DNA of 64,000 bases from JBJHBP01 sp050485685 (lineage in GTDB: Bacteria; Pseudomonadota; Gammaproteobacteria; Steroidobacterales; Rariloculaceae): positions 50,909 through 114,908 of the forward strand of contig JBJHBW010000008.1 of assembly GCA_050485685.1 (NCBI GenBank), read 5' to 3'. The position numbers were made by a program, and so were the translations under genes. Each line of letters opens with the position of its first letter. Within the stretch, counting starts at the first letter, position 1. Under the pieces are notes generated by a model. The model did not search any database. It was not told where the DNA came from and was given only the letters and a program-made list of their open reading frames with translations. Shown here piece after piece: positions 43,304 through 52,241 of this stretch.

Positions 43304-43771
43304 ATGAAAACACTCCTGTCAGTCTTCATAGTCACGTCCGCGTGGTTTGCCGCTGAAGCCCGCGCCTGCGACGTCCCCGCTCTGGTTGTCATTCCTGACG
43401 GTACCCGCGTCTCAGCACAGCAGCTTAATGACGTGCGCGCCGACATCTATCAGTACCTGGCGGCGATGGATGCGTATCTGGCGTGCCTTGAGGAAGAAAT
43501 GGAAGCGGCCGGTGGCCGCGATCGGGTGCCGCCCGATTACATGACACTGATGATCAATCGGCACAACATTGCCGTTGACGAAATGGCGACGGTGCTGCAG
43601 CACTTCAATGCGCAGGTACAGGCATACACCACATCCAACGACACCGCAGATTCCACGTCGTCGGGGCAGAGTGACCCGGGCAGCGATGACCAGGTCACCG
43701 GCGGTGGCGACAGCGCTTCAGACACCACCAGCGCGACCGGCGCGGCACAGATCCCGTCGGACGCGGACTGA
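43304..43771 (+). CDS. Exported hypothetical protein, 155 aa
   Basis: The signal peptide (MKTLLSVFIVTSAWFAAEARA, cleaved before CDVP) leads into a helical domain with two cysteines (C22 in ARACDVP and one in LACLEEE). A Ser/Thr/Asp/Gly-rich low-complexity tail (about 110-155) is of the kind seen on secreted or surface proteins. I recognise no family. It is convergent with the psp operon's last gene. Confidence 0.7.
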   Translation: MKTLLSVFIVTSAWFAAEARACDVPALVVIPDGTRVSAQQLNDVRADIYQYLAAMDAYLACLEEEMEAAGGRDRVPPDYMTLMINRHNIAVDEMATVLQHFNAQVQAYTTSNDTADSTSSGQSDPGSDDQVTGGGDSASDTTSATGAAQIPSDAD

Positions 43772-43789
43772 GCAGGCCGGCGGACGCTG

Positions 43790-44272
43790 CTACCAGCGAT
43801 AGCGGCGAAAATTTTCCGGGTGCGCCCAGTCCTTCGGGTTATTCCACTCGCGCTCCGGGTTGGCGCTGGTGACGTCGTACCGGTAAAGCACGAAGGTGTT
43901 TCCATCCTGTTCGCAACGACCACGCGCTTCAAAACCCAGCGCCAGCCATTCGGTTGCGGCCCAGTGGCCGGCCGGCGCGACGACCAGGACTGCGTCGCAG
44001 AACCGGTCACGCAGGGCCGCTATCGTAGCCCTGGCGCCGGCATCCGGCAGCCGGTCCATACCGATGAGAATTGCAGCTGAGTAGCGTTGCGACAGCGTCG
44101 CAGCCGGATCCTCGCCGGCAGGCAGTGTCTCCAGCAGCGTAACGCTGCACTGTGCCTGCCCCTGCTGGAGCCAGGACTTCAGGCCTTGTGGCTCCGGTCC
44201 ACCAAGTACGAGCACGCTCACCGGCGCCAGTTCCCGAAGCGCTTCGTGTATCAGGCTGTCTGTCGGCGTCAT
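43790..44272 (-). CDS. Hypothetical protein, DUF6231-like
   Basis: The 160-residue cytoplasmic protein resembles a small methyltransferase-like fold (VSVLVLGGPEPQGL, AAILIGMDRLP). It ends in NPKDWAHPENFRRYRW, which recalls the C terminus of DUF6231 proteins; that assignment is from memory and tentative. Last gene of a run starting at pspA, 63 bases after the preceding small gene. Function unknown. Confidence 0.65.
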   Translation of the reverse strand: MTPTDSLIHEALRELAPVSVLVLGGPEPQGLKSWLQQGQAQCSVTLLETLPAGEDPAATLSQRYSAAILIGMDRLPDAGARATIAALRDRFCDAVLVVAPAGHWAATEWLALGFEARGRCEQDGNTFVLYRYDVTSANPEREWNNPKDWAHPENFRRYRW

Positions 44273-44335
44273 GGCCTGACTAATGCGCCTCTGGCGCGTC
44301 GGCGATTCGCACATCAGCGGCAGGAAAGACGATCA

Positions 44336-44608
44336 TCAGCTCAAGCCGCCCTGGCCGGAACGGCCCTGATTTCCCGCGCGCGCACCCATGTTGCGGAACT
44401 CCCGTCGCACGTCGTAGCCGTCGTCGGTGACGATGCGTTCCAGCACGCGAATTCGTTCCTCCAGCTCGGTGACCCTGGCCAGGGCTTCACGGGCCTCATC
44501 CTGCAGTGCCTGCTCCCGCTGCCCGGCCCTGTTTCTCGTCCAGGTGTCGAACAGTTTGTACAGAAGCACGATCACAATGATCGCGAGTACGAATTCCTTG
44601 CCACCCAC
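44336..44608 (-). CDS. Small membrane protein of the psp operon, 90 aa
   Basis: One N-terminal helix (VLAIIVIVLLYKLFDTW) is followed by a coiled coil (about 30-65, ALARVTELEERIRVLERIV) and a YDVRREF segment. The topology and the leucine-rich ELEERIRVLE helix are PspB-like, so it may be a second PspB-type partner of PspC. Start is GTG with GGAG six bases upstream. It sits between pspC and the DUF6231-like gene. Confidence 0.75.
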   Translation of the reverse strand: MGGKEFVLAIIVIVLLYKLFDTWTRNRAGQREQALQDEAREALARVTELEERIRVLERIVTDDGYDVRREFRNMGARAGNQGRSGQGGLS

Positions 44609-44643
44609 TGCAGTCTCCGATTCAGGTGTTCGCGCTGACCGCG

Positions 44644-45087
44644 CTACTTCAGTTTTCTGAATTCTGCATCCAGCCTGAAGCGTTCGGAAGTGACATACTT
44701 CTCGAGCTTCTGCAGCCGCACGTCAAGATCGCGAAACCGGTACCGCACCGTGGCCAGTACATCATGAGGTTCGTTTCGCACGCGATCGTAGCCGGCGCCA
44801 TGGGACGCGCCGTGCCGGCCGCTGTCGCCAGGACCGGAGCCACCGTGACCGGCGTCATGCCGACCGTTGCCCGATGCCGAATCATCCAGGGGCATCAGCA
44901 GCGCGCAGACCAGGTACGCGATCAGCACGGAAGGAAGAAAGAACAGCGCCGCTATCACGGTCAGCACCCGGGTAATGGTCAGGTCGAAGCCGAAATACTT
45001 CGCAATCCCCGCACAGACGCCGAACAGCATGCGCCGTTCGGGATCCCGTGCCAGTCGCGGGCGTCTGAGACTGTCGCGGTCGGTCAT
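44644..45087 (-). CDS. pspC: Phage shock protein C
   Basis: The 147-residue PspC-domain protein has the motif RMLFGVCAGIAKYFGFDLTITRVL (read in two parts) and a hydrophobic stretch ALFFLPSVLIAYLVCALLMP, then a Gly/His/Asp-rich linker and a C-terminal helix (YRFRDLDVRLQKLEKYVTSE). PspC sits in the inner membrane and, with PspB, relays envelope stress to PspA. The start is the ATG with GGAGC eight bases upstream. An in-frame ATG at 45162 has no such site. Confidence 0.88.
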   Translation of the reverse strand: MTDRDSLRRPRLARDPERRMLFGVCAGIAKYFGFDLTITRVLTVIAALFFLPSVLIAYLVCALLMPLDDSASGNGRHDAGHGGSGPGDSGRHGASHGAGYDRVRNEPHDVLATVRYRFRDLDVRLQKLEKYVTSERFRLDAEFRKLK

Positions 45088-45127
45088 GGCTGGTGCTCCA
45101 TCGCTTCGGGTTTCTGCCTTGCCTTTG

Positions 45128-45376
45128 TCATACGCGGGTTCGCCAGTTGGGTACTTCGTCATCGAGTATGGTTTCAAGTGCATTCAGACGGCTTTCCAGC
45201 GCCTGACTGTCCTGCCACAGGTCTTCCAGCATGCGCTGCTCTTCGGTTGACAGTCCTTTCGCGGACTTCCATTTCACGCTGTAGTGGCCGATGACGATCA
45301 CAGGCAGCACGCAGATCGCCAGGACCAGGGCGAGCACGAGCAGCCATCCGATCACTGCAATCTGCGCCTCGAACAT
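45128..45376 (-). CDS. pspB: Phage shock protein B
   Basis: The 82-residue inner membrane protein has an N-terminal helix (about 5-30), a short basic loop and a soluble helix (LSTEEQRMLEDLWQDSQALESRLNALETILDDEVPNWR, read in two parts) with the characteristic C-terminal NWR. PspB works with PspC to sense membrane stress. Its start codon overlaps the stop of pspA by one base (TGATG). Gene order matches the classical operon. Confidence 0.9.
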   Translation of the reverse strand: MFEAQIAVIGWLLVLALVLAICVLPVIVIGHYSVKWKSAKGLSTEEQRMLEDLWQDSQALESRLNALETILDDEVPNWRTRV

Positions 45377-46068
45377 CAGCCACGCTCTCCGTCAGACCCC
45401 CCGTCGCGTCCACTCGCACGCCGACTCTTCAGCGCCGCAAGCTCCTGCTCCACCGCCTCGGAGGCTTCAAGTTCGGAGAATTCCTGATGCAGGCTCTTGC
45501 GTGCCCCGAGATCATACGCCTCCACGCGGCCCTCGATCTCATCCACCCGCTGCTCAAAGCGCTCGAAACGCATCAGGGCATCGTCTATGCGATTGTCGTG
45601 CAGTCGCTCGCGCACCTGCAGCCGGCGGCTGACCGTCTGATGGCGCGCGATGATGGCTTTCTGGCGCGTGCGCGCGTCGGCAAGCTTGTTCTCCAGTCTG
45701 GCGATATCGTCATTGAGCCTGGCCAGTCCGTCGTCAACCGCGGCGCGATGCGCAGCCAGTGTCTCGGCGGTTCGCGCAAGCTGCGCCTTTTCGGCCAGCG
45801 CGGCCTTGGCCAGATCATCACGGCCACGATCCAGCGCCAGTTCGGCCTTGGCCTCCCAGTCACGCATGTCCTCGTCCAGGGCCTGCAGCTTTCGCGTCAG
45901 GTCCTTGCGATCAGCAATCGCCCGGGCTGCGGCAGAACGCACCTCCACCAGGGTGTCCTGCATTTCCTGGATCATCAGACGAACCAGCTTCTCAGGGTCT
46001 TCGGCCTTGTCCAGAATCGAGTTGAGATTGGCGTTCACGATATCCGTGAAGCGTGAAAAGATTCCCAT
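45376..46068 (-). CDS. pspA: Phage shock protein A
   Basis: The 230-residue coiled-coil protein belongs to the PspA/IM30/ESCRT-III family, starting MGIFSRFTDIVNANLNSILD (amphipathic helix) followed by PEKLVRLMIQEMQD. It maintains inner membrane integrity and, in E. coli, inhibits PspF. Start is fixed by the universally conserved MGIFSR N terminus. It is the first gene of the psp operon, behind a sigma54 promoter. Confidence 0.95.
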   Translation of the reverse strand: MGIFSRFTDIVNANLNSILDKAEDPEKLVRLMIQEMQDTLVEVRSAAARAIADRKDLTRKLQALDEDMRDWEAKAELALDRGRDDLAKAALAEKAQLARTAETLAAHRAAVDDGLARLNDDIARLENKLADARTRQKAIIARHQTVSRRLQVRERLHDNRIDDALMRFERFEQRVDEIEGRVEAYDLGARKSLHQEFSELEASEAVEQELAALKSRRASGRDGGSDGERG

Positions 46069-46119
46069 TGCCGTGTCCTCTTCCGATATCGACGGGTTTT
46101 CTGTGCCTGACTGTGCACT

Positions 46120-46136
46120 AGCAGCATTCGTGCCAG
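46120..46136 (-). promoter_or_regulatory. Sigma54 promoter of the psp operon
   Basis: On the minus strand CTGGCACGAATGCTGCT matches 16 of 17 positions of YTGGCACGrNNNTTGCW, with GG and GC at the right spacing. It lies about 52 bases before pspA, as known for E. coli pspA, and the activator PspF is encoded nearby. Confidence 0.88.
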
Positions 46137-46310
46137 CCACCGATCGGCAAGGGCAACAGCTTGTTTCTACACGGGAACTCAGCCCGGCCAGGCTTCGACC
46201 ACGCGGCTGCGCCGAAGGCGAAAAAGGCCATTGGTTGGCGACAGACACCAGCCATTGGCCATACAGGCTCGCACAGGCTTGCTCCGGCCCCGACTGCCCG
46301 GCAAACGGAC

Positions 46311-47168
46311 TCAATCCTCGATTGGCGAAATAGAGGTCTGGCTCTGCATGTCCATATCCACGCGCTGGGTCTGGCCCTGCATGTCGATCGCCATGGCCAT
46401 GCTGATACGGATATCCAGCTCGGAGGTTGGCACAAGACGCGTCAGATCCACGTTCATCGTGCCGCTGCCGGCCGCTTCCAGCGATTCCAGTCTGGCCTGG
46501 ACTTCAGGCGGCATGCCGGGCATGGACACAGACTGGCTGGCGGCGGACTGGGTGACCGTCACCTGCAGCTCGATCCGGTCACCATCCCGGGACAGCATTG
46601 TGTATTCGGCAGTCTGCTGCGCCCTGAATCCTCCGGCATCGATCCGGCTGTCCACCTGCCAGCGCGCACCCACGCCGACCGCCTCAAGAGGAAACGGCGC
46701 AGACATCTCCTGTATCGACTGGTTGAGATCGCCCAGCAACTGTTCGGCTTCGGGGTCCACCGATGCGTCCAGATCGAAGTCACCTTCCAGAAACAGGCCG
46801 CGTGCATCGATCCGTGCCCAGCCTCCGACACCGGTGGCCGCATCCGGCGCCAGCGCGCCACTGGCGGCATCCACGGACGTTATTTCGAACTCGTAACGCG
46901 CGACACCGTCGGCGTTCACGTCAGTGGTCCTCATCATCATGCGCATCGTGACCGGCGGACTGGACACGGGCGGCATCATGGGCCCGCCCATCTGCATGCT
47001 GGCCCGCATGGCACCGTATTCGGTGCGACCCGCCTCGAGGCGATAGCGCAGTTCCTGGCGCGGCGCCGCGCCGGCGTCGAGCAGGGTCACCGCAGGCTGG
47101 GCCGCCGCGGCGACAGCCGCCAGTGCGGAAAAGATACCGGTGGCGATGGCCAGGATTGGTCGGTCCAT
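46311..47168 (-). CDS. Exported hypothetical protein between pspA and pspF
   Basis: The 285-residue secreted protein has a clear signal peptide (MDRPILAIATGIFSALAAVAAAAQ) and a beta-rich body typical of DUF6263-type lipid-chaperone-like proteins (RYRLEAGRTEYGAM ... VGARWQVDSRID ... DIRISMAMAIDMQGQT). AAGGAGT lies six bases before the ATG. It is divergent from pspF; its own promoter lies in the 218-base gap. The family name is a guess; function unknown. Confidence 0.75.
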   Translation of the reverse strand: MDRPILAIATGIFSALAAVAAAAQPAVTLLDAGAAPRQELRYRLEAGRTEYGAMRASMQMGGPMMPPVSSPPVTMRMMMRTTDVNADGVARYEFEITSVDAASGALAPDAATGVGGWARIDARGLFLEGDFDLDASVDPEAEQLLGDLNQSIQEMSAPFPLEAVGVGARWQVDSRIDAGGFRAQQTAEYTMLSRDGDRIELQVTVTQSAASQSVSMPGMPPEVQARLESLEAAGSGTMNVDLTRLVPTSELDIRISMAMAIDMQGQTQRVDMDMQSQTSISPIED

Positions 47169-47386
47169 ACCGGACTCCTTATTCGTGAGGTCGGCACCGA
47201 AGTGGCGCTGCCGGAACCAAGTCTGCCCGAATTCGGGTAATTTGCATACAAGACCACGCACGGCAGAAGGCACATCCGGCGCTGACGACATGATGACCGC
47301 AGGACACAGCCGGGGCCATGGGTGCGGCCGGGGGAGAAGAAGGCTAGTATTTCGCGCCCCTGGCGAGAATTAGGCGCGATAACTGA

Positions 47387-48481
47387 ATGAACCGTGTTCG
47401 CCCGGAATCGCTCTCCCTGATCGGTGAGGCGCCGGTGTTCCTGGCCATGCTGGAGCACGTCTCCCGCGCCGCGCCGCTGCCGCGGCCCGTGCTCGTTGTC
47501 GGCGAGCGGGGCACCGGCAAGGAAATGATCTCGTCGCGCCTGCATTACCTGTCTGATCGCTGGGAACAGCCGCTGGTCAAGGTCAACTGTGCCGCCCTGA
47601 CCGAAACGCTGCTGGAAACCGAGCTGTTCGGCCACGAGGCCGGCGCATTCACCGGTGCGACACGGCGCCATACCGGCCGTTTCGAGCAGGCCGATGGCGG
47701 CACTCTGGTTCTGGATGAACTCGGGACGATACCGCTGCGCATGCAGGAAAAGATCCTGCGCGTAATCGAGTATGGTGAGTTCCAGCGGGTAGGCGGCACC
47801 GACACGCTGACCACCGATGTGCGGGTAGTTGGCGTCACCAATGAAGACCTTCCCGCGCTGACGCGTGCCGGGCGCTTTCGCGCCGACCTTCTGGACCGCC
47901 TGGCTTTCGACGTCATACACGTGCCGCCACTGCGGGCACGGATCGAGGACATCGATGCGCTGGCCTATCACTTTGCCGTGAACGTCAGCGCCGAACTCAA
48001 GCGGGAACTGTTCCCCGGTTTCACGGCCGAGGCGGTCGCGCGACTGCGCTCGCACCGCTGGCCCGGCAACGTGCGGGAGTTGAAGAATGCAGTGGAACGC
48101 AGCGTCTATCGCAGCGAGGATCCGCAGGCACCTATAGACACGATACTGTTCGACCCGTTCGACTCGCCATTTCCTGCGCTGGATTTCACGGCTGCGCCGA
48201 AGGACCCGGCTGTGGGTTCCCAGGCGGGTGCTGACACGGCGGCAATCATCGCGGCGTCCGCAAGCGCATCCCTGCCCGCGGACTTTCGTGCCTCGGTCGC
48301 CGACTTCGAACGGGCACTGCTGAGCCGCGCACTGGAATCGGCGCGGTACAAGCAGACCACGGCTGCAGATCTGCTCGGACTGACCTATCACCAGTTTCGC
48401 GGATTACTCAAGAAATACGGCATCAGCGCCGGTGAACGGCGTGATCAGAACGGTCAGAGCGTGAGCGACGACGCTCAATAA
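47387..48481 (+). CDS. pspF: Psp operon sigma54 activator PspF
   Basis: The 364-residue enhancer-binding protein has no N-terminal sensor domain, as in PspF. The AAA+ domain has Walker A GERGTGKE (39-46), GAFTGA (86-91), Walker B GGTLVLDEL and HRWPGNVREL. The C-terminal Fis-type helix-turn-helix lies at about 305-345 (KQTTAADLLGLTYHQFRGLL). It should act on the -24/-12 promoter of pspA. The intervening unknown gene separates it from that promoter by about 1.2 kb, unlike E. coli, where pspF is next to pspA. Confidence 0.93.
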   Translation: MNRVRPESLSLIGEAPVFLAMLEHVSRAAPLPRPVLVVGERGTGKEMISSRLHYLSDRWEQPLVKVNCAALTETLLETELFGHEAGAFTGATRRHTGRFEQADGGTLVLDELGTIPLRMQEKILRVIEYGEFQRVGGTDTLTTDVRVVGVTNEDLPALTRAGRFRADLLDRLAFDVIHVPPLRARIEDIDALAYHFAVNVSAELKRELFPGFTAEAVARLRSHRWPGNVRELKNAVERSVYRSEDPQAPIDTILFDPFDSPFPALDFTAAPKDPAVGSQAGADTAAIIAASASASLPADFRASVADFERALLSRALESARYKQTTAADLLGLTYHQFRGLLKKYGISAGERRDQNGQSVSDDAQ

Positions 48482-48623
48482 GACGCAATTCGAGGGCCGC
48501 GATGCCGCAGGCCGGACAGACTGCTAGAATCGAACAGGCTGCGCGCGCAGCCGCCCGGACGCCCGGTTTCACCCCGCCGCCCTGGCAATCAGGACCACCC
48601 CGCAAAGGATTGAACCGCAAGTG

Positions 48624-49610
48624 ATGAAAGACTCAAACAAGGCACCGGTGCGTATCGCGATCACCGGCGCGGCAGGACAGATCGGCTATCAGCTCGCATT
48701 CCGCATCGCGTCGGGACAGATGCTCGGGCCCGACCAGCCGGTGATACTGCAGCTGCTGGAGATCCCGCCGGCACTGGGAGCGCTCAACGGCGTTGCGATG
48801 GAACTGGACGACTGCGCGTTCTCCACACTGCATGGCGTGGTCACCACTGACGACGCCAGCACTGCGTTTCGCGATGCGGATTACGCGCTGCTGGTCGGCG
48901 CAAGGCCACGCGGACCCGGCATGGAACGCAAGGATCTGCTGCTTGAGAACGCGAAGATCTTCTCGGCCCAGGGCAAGGCGCTGAACGAGCAGGCCAGCCG
49001 TAACGTGAAGGTGCTGGTGGTCGGCAATCCCGCCAACACCAATGCGCTGATCGCGCGCGAGAACGCACGGGATATCGATGCCCGCAACTTCACGGCAATG
49101 ACGCGGCTGGATCACAACCGCGCGGTCGCCCAGCTTGCTGCGAAGACCGGCACCCACGTCACAGCCGTGGACCGCGTCGTCATCTGGGGCAATCATTCGG
49201 CAACGCAGTTTCCGGACCTTGCACACGCGCTGGTCGACTCGAAACCGGCGCTGGACCTGGTCTCTCGGGACTGGTATCGGGATGAGTTCATACCGCAGGT
49301 CCAGCAGCGCGGCGCGGCCATCATCAAGGCGCGAGGCGCGTCGTCAGCGGCATCGGCCGCATCGGCTGCCATCGACCATATGCGCGACTGGGCGCTGGGC
49401 ACCGGCGACCGCTGGGTCAGCATGGGCGTCGCATCAGACGGCAGCTACGGTATCGCCGAAGGCGTCGTCTACTCCTATCCCGTCACCTGCATGGCGGGCG
49501 ATTACTCCATCGTGCAGGGCCTGGCCATTGACGATTTCGGCCGCGGCAAGATGGAAGCAACCGAGGCGGAGTTGCGCGAAGAGCGTGAAGGCGTCGCGAA
49601 TCTGCTCTGA
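48624..49610 (+). CDS. mdh: Malate dehydrogenase
   Basis: The 328-residue NAD-dependent enzyme oxidises malate to oxaloacetate in the citric acid cycle. It is of the longer (type 2) bacterial group: ITGAAGQIGYQLAFRIASG nucleotide motif, ARPRGPGMERKDLL substrate loop, VGNPANTNA and catalytic histidine in IWGNHSATQFPD. A GTG directly before the ATG is an equal alternative start. It stands as a single gene behind pspF. Confidence 0.95.
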   Translation: MKDSNKAPVRIAITGAAGQIGYQLAFRIASGQMLGPDQPVILQLLEIPPALGALNGVAMELDDCAFSTLHGVVTTDDASTAFRDADYALLVGARPRGPGMERKDLLLENAKIFSAQGKALNEQASRNVKVLVVGNPANTNALIARENARDIDARNFTAMTRLDHNRAVAQLAAKTGTHVTAVDRVVIWGNHSATQFPDLAHALVDSKPALDLVSRDWYRDEFIPQVQQRGAAIIKARGASSAASAASAAIDHMRDWALGTGDRWVSMGVASDGSYGIAEGVVYSYPVTCMAGDYSIVQGLAIDDFGRGKMEATEAELREEREGVANLL

Positions 49611-49662
49611 GAATTCCTGTGGCGCCGTCACCGGCGGCGTGACGAGTTAGTGAGGTGTGACC

Positions 49663-52104
49663 TTGGCAACACTGTTCTGGCTGCTCATTGGCATAGGCGC
49701 CCCGATCGCTCTGGCCTACCGCCGATCGGATCTGCGCACGGCCACCGCGGTACTCGGTGGCGTGCTGGTCCTTTATACCCTGTTCGGGCCGGCCGGCTGG
49801 CTATGGAAGCTGATTCTGTGGCTGCTGTTCGCGGCATTTGCGGCCCTGAACATCGATGAGCTGCGACGCGAACGCATTTCCAGACCGCTGCTTGCGATCT
49901 TCCGGCGCATGCTGCCGACGATTTCAAGAACCGAACAGGACGCGCTCGATGCCGGCAACGTCTGGTGGGAGGGTGAGCTGTTCTCCGGCATGCCGCGCTG
50001 GAGCAAGCTGACCGAGTTGCCCGCACCGCGGCTGACCGAGGAAGAGCAGGCGTTTCTGGACGGTCCCGTGAACGAGCTGTGCCGCATGCTCGACGACTGG
50101 CAGATCACCCACGAACTGTGTGACATGCCCGAGGAAGTCTGGTCCTACATCAAGGACAAGGGCTTCTTCGCGATGATCATTCCGAAAGAGTATGGCGGGC
50201 TGGGTTTCTCGCCGCTTGCAAACTCCATCATCCTGACAAAGGTGGCATCGCGAAACACGACCGTCGCATCGACCATAGGCGTTCCGAACTCGCTGGGTCC
50301 GTCCGAGCTGCTGCTGCATTACGGCACTGACGAGCAGAAACAACGCTGGCTGCCGAAACTCGCGACCGGCGAGGAAGTCCCGTGCTTCGCGCTGACGTCG
50401 CCGCGCGCAGGTTCGGACGCCACCGCCATCACCGACACCGGCGTGGTGTGTCGCGGCGAATGGGAAGGCGAGGAAATCATCGGCATACGCCTGAACTGGG
50501 ATAAACGCTACATCACGCTGGCACCGATCGCGACCGTGCTGGGCCTGGCGTTCAAGCTCTACGACCCGGACCACCTGATCGGTGACAAGGACGAGTACGG
50601 CATCACTTCGGCGCTGATTCCGACCAGCCTGCCGGGCGTTGAGATCGGCCGTCGCCATTTTCCGATCAACATCCCGTTCCAGAACGGCCCGACGCGCGGC
50701 AGGGATGTTTTCGTACCGCTGGACTTCATCATAGGCGGACCGAAGATGGCCGGGCTTGGCTGGCGCATGCTGGTGCAGCTGCTCAGCGTGGGACGCGGCA
50801 TCACGCTGCCCAGTAATGCACTGGGCGGTGCGATGGCAGCCGTGTACGCATCCGGCGCCTATGCGCGCATACGACGCCAGTTCAACCTGCCGATAGGCAA
50901 GTTCCACGGCGTGGGGGAAGCGCTGGCGCGCATGACAGGTCTGACGTACATCATGAAGTCCGCTTCGCGCGTCACCTGCGCGGCTCTAAATACCGGCGAG
51001 AAGCCATCGGTTCCGTCTGCCATCCTGAAGTGTCACAACACCGAGATGGGGCGCCAGGTCGCCAACGACGCGATGGACGTGCATGGCGGCAAGGCCATCA
51101 TGCTGGGTCCGAAGAACTACCTGGCGCGCGGCTACCAGGGCGTGCCCATATCGATCACCGTGGAAGGCGCCAACATACTCACGCGCAGCCTGATCATATT
51201 CGGCCAGGGCGCAATACGCTGCCATCCGTATGTGCTCAGGGAAATCGCGGCTGCCAATCATGAAGACGATGAGCAGGGCCTGCTCGATTTCGACCGGCTG
51301 CTGTTCGCGCACTTCGGATACGGACTGTCGAACGCGGCGCGCGCACTGGTCATGGGCCTGACCGCAGCCCGCTTTACCGATGTGCCGGCGCACGGACCGC
51401 TGCGTCGTTACTACCAGCACATCAACCGCTTCAGCGCCGCTTTTGCGCTGGTTGCGGATGCGGCCATGCTGACGCTGGGCGGCGAACTGAAGCGCAAGGA
51501 ACTGCTGTCGGCGCGGCTTGGCGATGTGCTGAGCTACCTGTACCTGGCGTCCATGGTGCTGAAGCAGCATCGGGACGACGGGGAACCGTCGGCCGACCAG
51601 CCGCTGGTGGAGTGGTCCTGCCGCATGCTGTTGTATCGCGCCCAGGAACAGCTGCACAGCCTGCTGCGCAATCTGCCCAACCGCTGGGTGGCCATGGTGC
51701 TGCGTGTGCTGGTGTTCCCGCGTGGTCGCAGCTATTCGTCGCCGTCGGACGAACTCGGCCAGCAGATCGTCGAACTGATGATCAATCCGACCGAGACCCG
51801 GGAGCGGCTTGCGGACGTTGCCTACAAGGCGCGCGAACCCGGCAATCCCCTCGGCCTGCTGCAGGAGGCACTGGAGATGGCCGAGCAGGTCAAATCGCTG
51901 GAGCGCAAGGTATTCGACGCGCGGCGGGCGGGCGAGATCAACGCCACGGACACACCGGGCCAGATCGACGAGGCCGAAAGCAAAGGCATACTCAGCGCTG
52001 AGGAAGCACAGCAGATTCGCGATTTCGACGCCAAGGTCATGAACCTGGTCAATGTGGACGACTTCGATCCGAAGGCGCTGATCCCGGGCGCGTCACGAAC
52101 CTGA
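49663..52104 (+). CDS. fadE: Acyl-CoA dehydrogenase FadE
   Basis: The 813-residue enzyme catalyses the first oxidation of fatty acid beta-oxidation and is the membrane-associated FadE type (E. coli 814). An N-terminal hydrophobic region (about 1-60) precedes the ACAD core: PKEYGGLGFSP, CFALTSPRAGSDA and MDVHGGKAIMLGPKNY. The start was put at TTG because GAGG lies seven bases before it; a GTG six bases earlier has the same site only one base away. Downstream of mdh in the same direction. Confidence 0.92.
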   Translation: MATLFWLLIGIGAPIALAYRRSDLRTATAVLGGVLVLYTLFGPAGWLWKLILWLLFAAFAALNIDELRRERISRPLLAIFRRMLPTISRTEQDALDAGNVWWEGELFSGMPRWSKLTELPAPRLTEEEQAFLDGPVNELCRMLDDWQITHELCDMPEEVWSYIKDKGFFAMIIPKEYGGLGFSPLANSIILTKVASRNTTVASTIGVPNSLGPSELLLHYGTDEQKQRWLPKLATGEEVPCFALTSPRAGSDATAITDTGVVCRGEWEGEEIIGIRLNWDKRYITLAPIATVLGLAFKLYDPDHLIGDKDEYGITSALIPTSLPGVEIGRRHFPINIPFQNGPTRGRDVFVPLDFIIGGPKMAGLGWRMLVQLLSVGRGITLPSNALGGAMAAVYASGAYARIRRQFNLPIGKFHGVGEALARMTGLTYIMKSASRVTCAALNTGEKPSVPSAILKCHNTEMGRQVANDAMDVHGGKAIMLGPKNYLARGYQGVPISITVEGANILTRSLIIFGQGAIRCHPYVLREIAAANHEDDEQGLLDFDRLLFAHFGYGLSNAARALVMGLTAARFTDVPAHGPLRRYYQHINRFSAAFALVADAAMLTLGGELKRKELLSARLGDVLSYLYLASMVLKQHRDDGEPSADQPLVEWSCRMLLYRAQEQLHSLLRNLPNRWVAMVLRVLVFPRGRSYSSPSDELGQQIVELMINPTETRERLADVAYKAREPGNPLGLLQEALEMAEQVKSLERKVFDARRAGEINATDTPGQIDEAESKGILSAEEAQQIRDFDAKVMNLVNVDDFDPKALIPGASRT

Positions 52105-52150
52105 TACGCATTTAGCTGCGACGGCCGGCGGTGCGCACGCCGATCAGGTG

Positions 52151-52180
52151 GGCCGATCGGGGCCGATCGGGGCCGATCGG
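52151..52180. repeat. Three tandem copies of the 10-mer GGCCGATCGG
   Basis: Exact head-to-tail copies, with a degenerate copy just before. Each unit contains the palindrome CCGATCGG, and the period is close to one turn of DNA. They lie in the gap between fadE and the DUF4399 gene, about 60 bases before its start, so they could bind a protein or be a slippage array. Confidence 0.8.
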
Positions 52181-52205
52181 GGTTGTGATAAATTGACGGA
52201 TCGAG

Positions 52206-52219
52206 TGGTCGGACGACCA
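52206..52219. promoter_or_regulatory. Palindrome TGGTCGGACGACCA (operator-like)
   Basis: Arms TGGTCG and CGACCA are perfect around GA, 22 bases before the DUF4399 start and after AT-rich GATAAATTGACG. It looks like a repressor site overlapping the transcript start; the binding protein is unknown. Confidence 0.4.
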
Positions 52220-52241
52220 AGACGTTTTCTGGAGACCTGCC

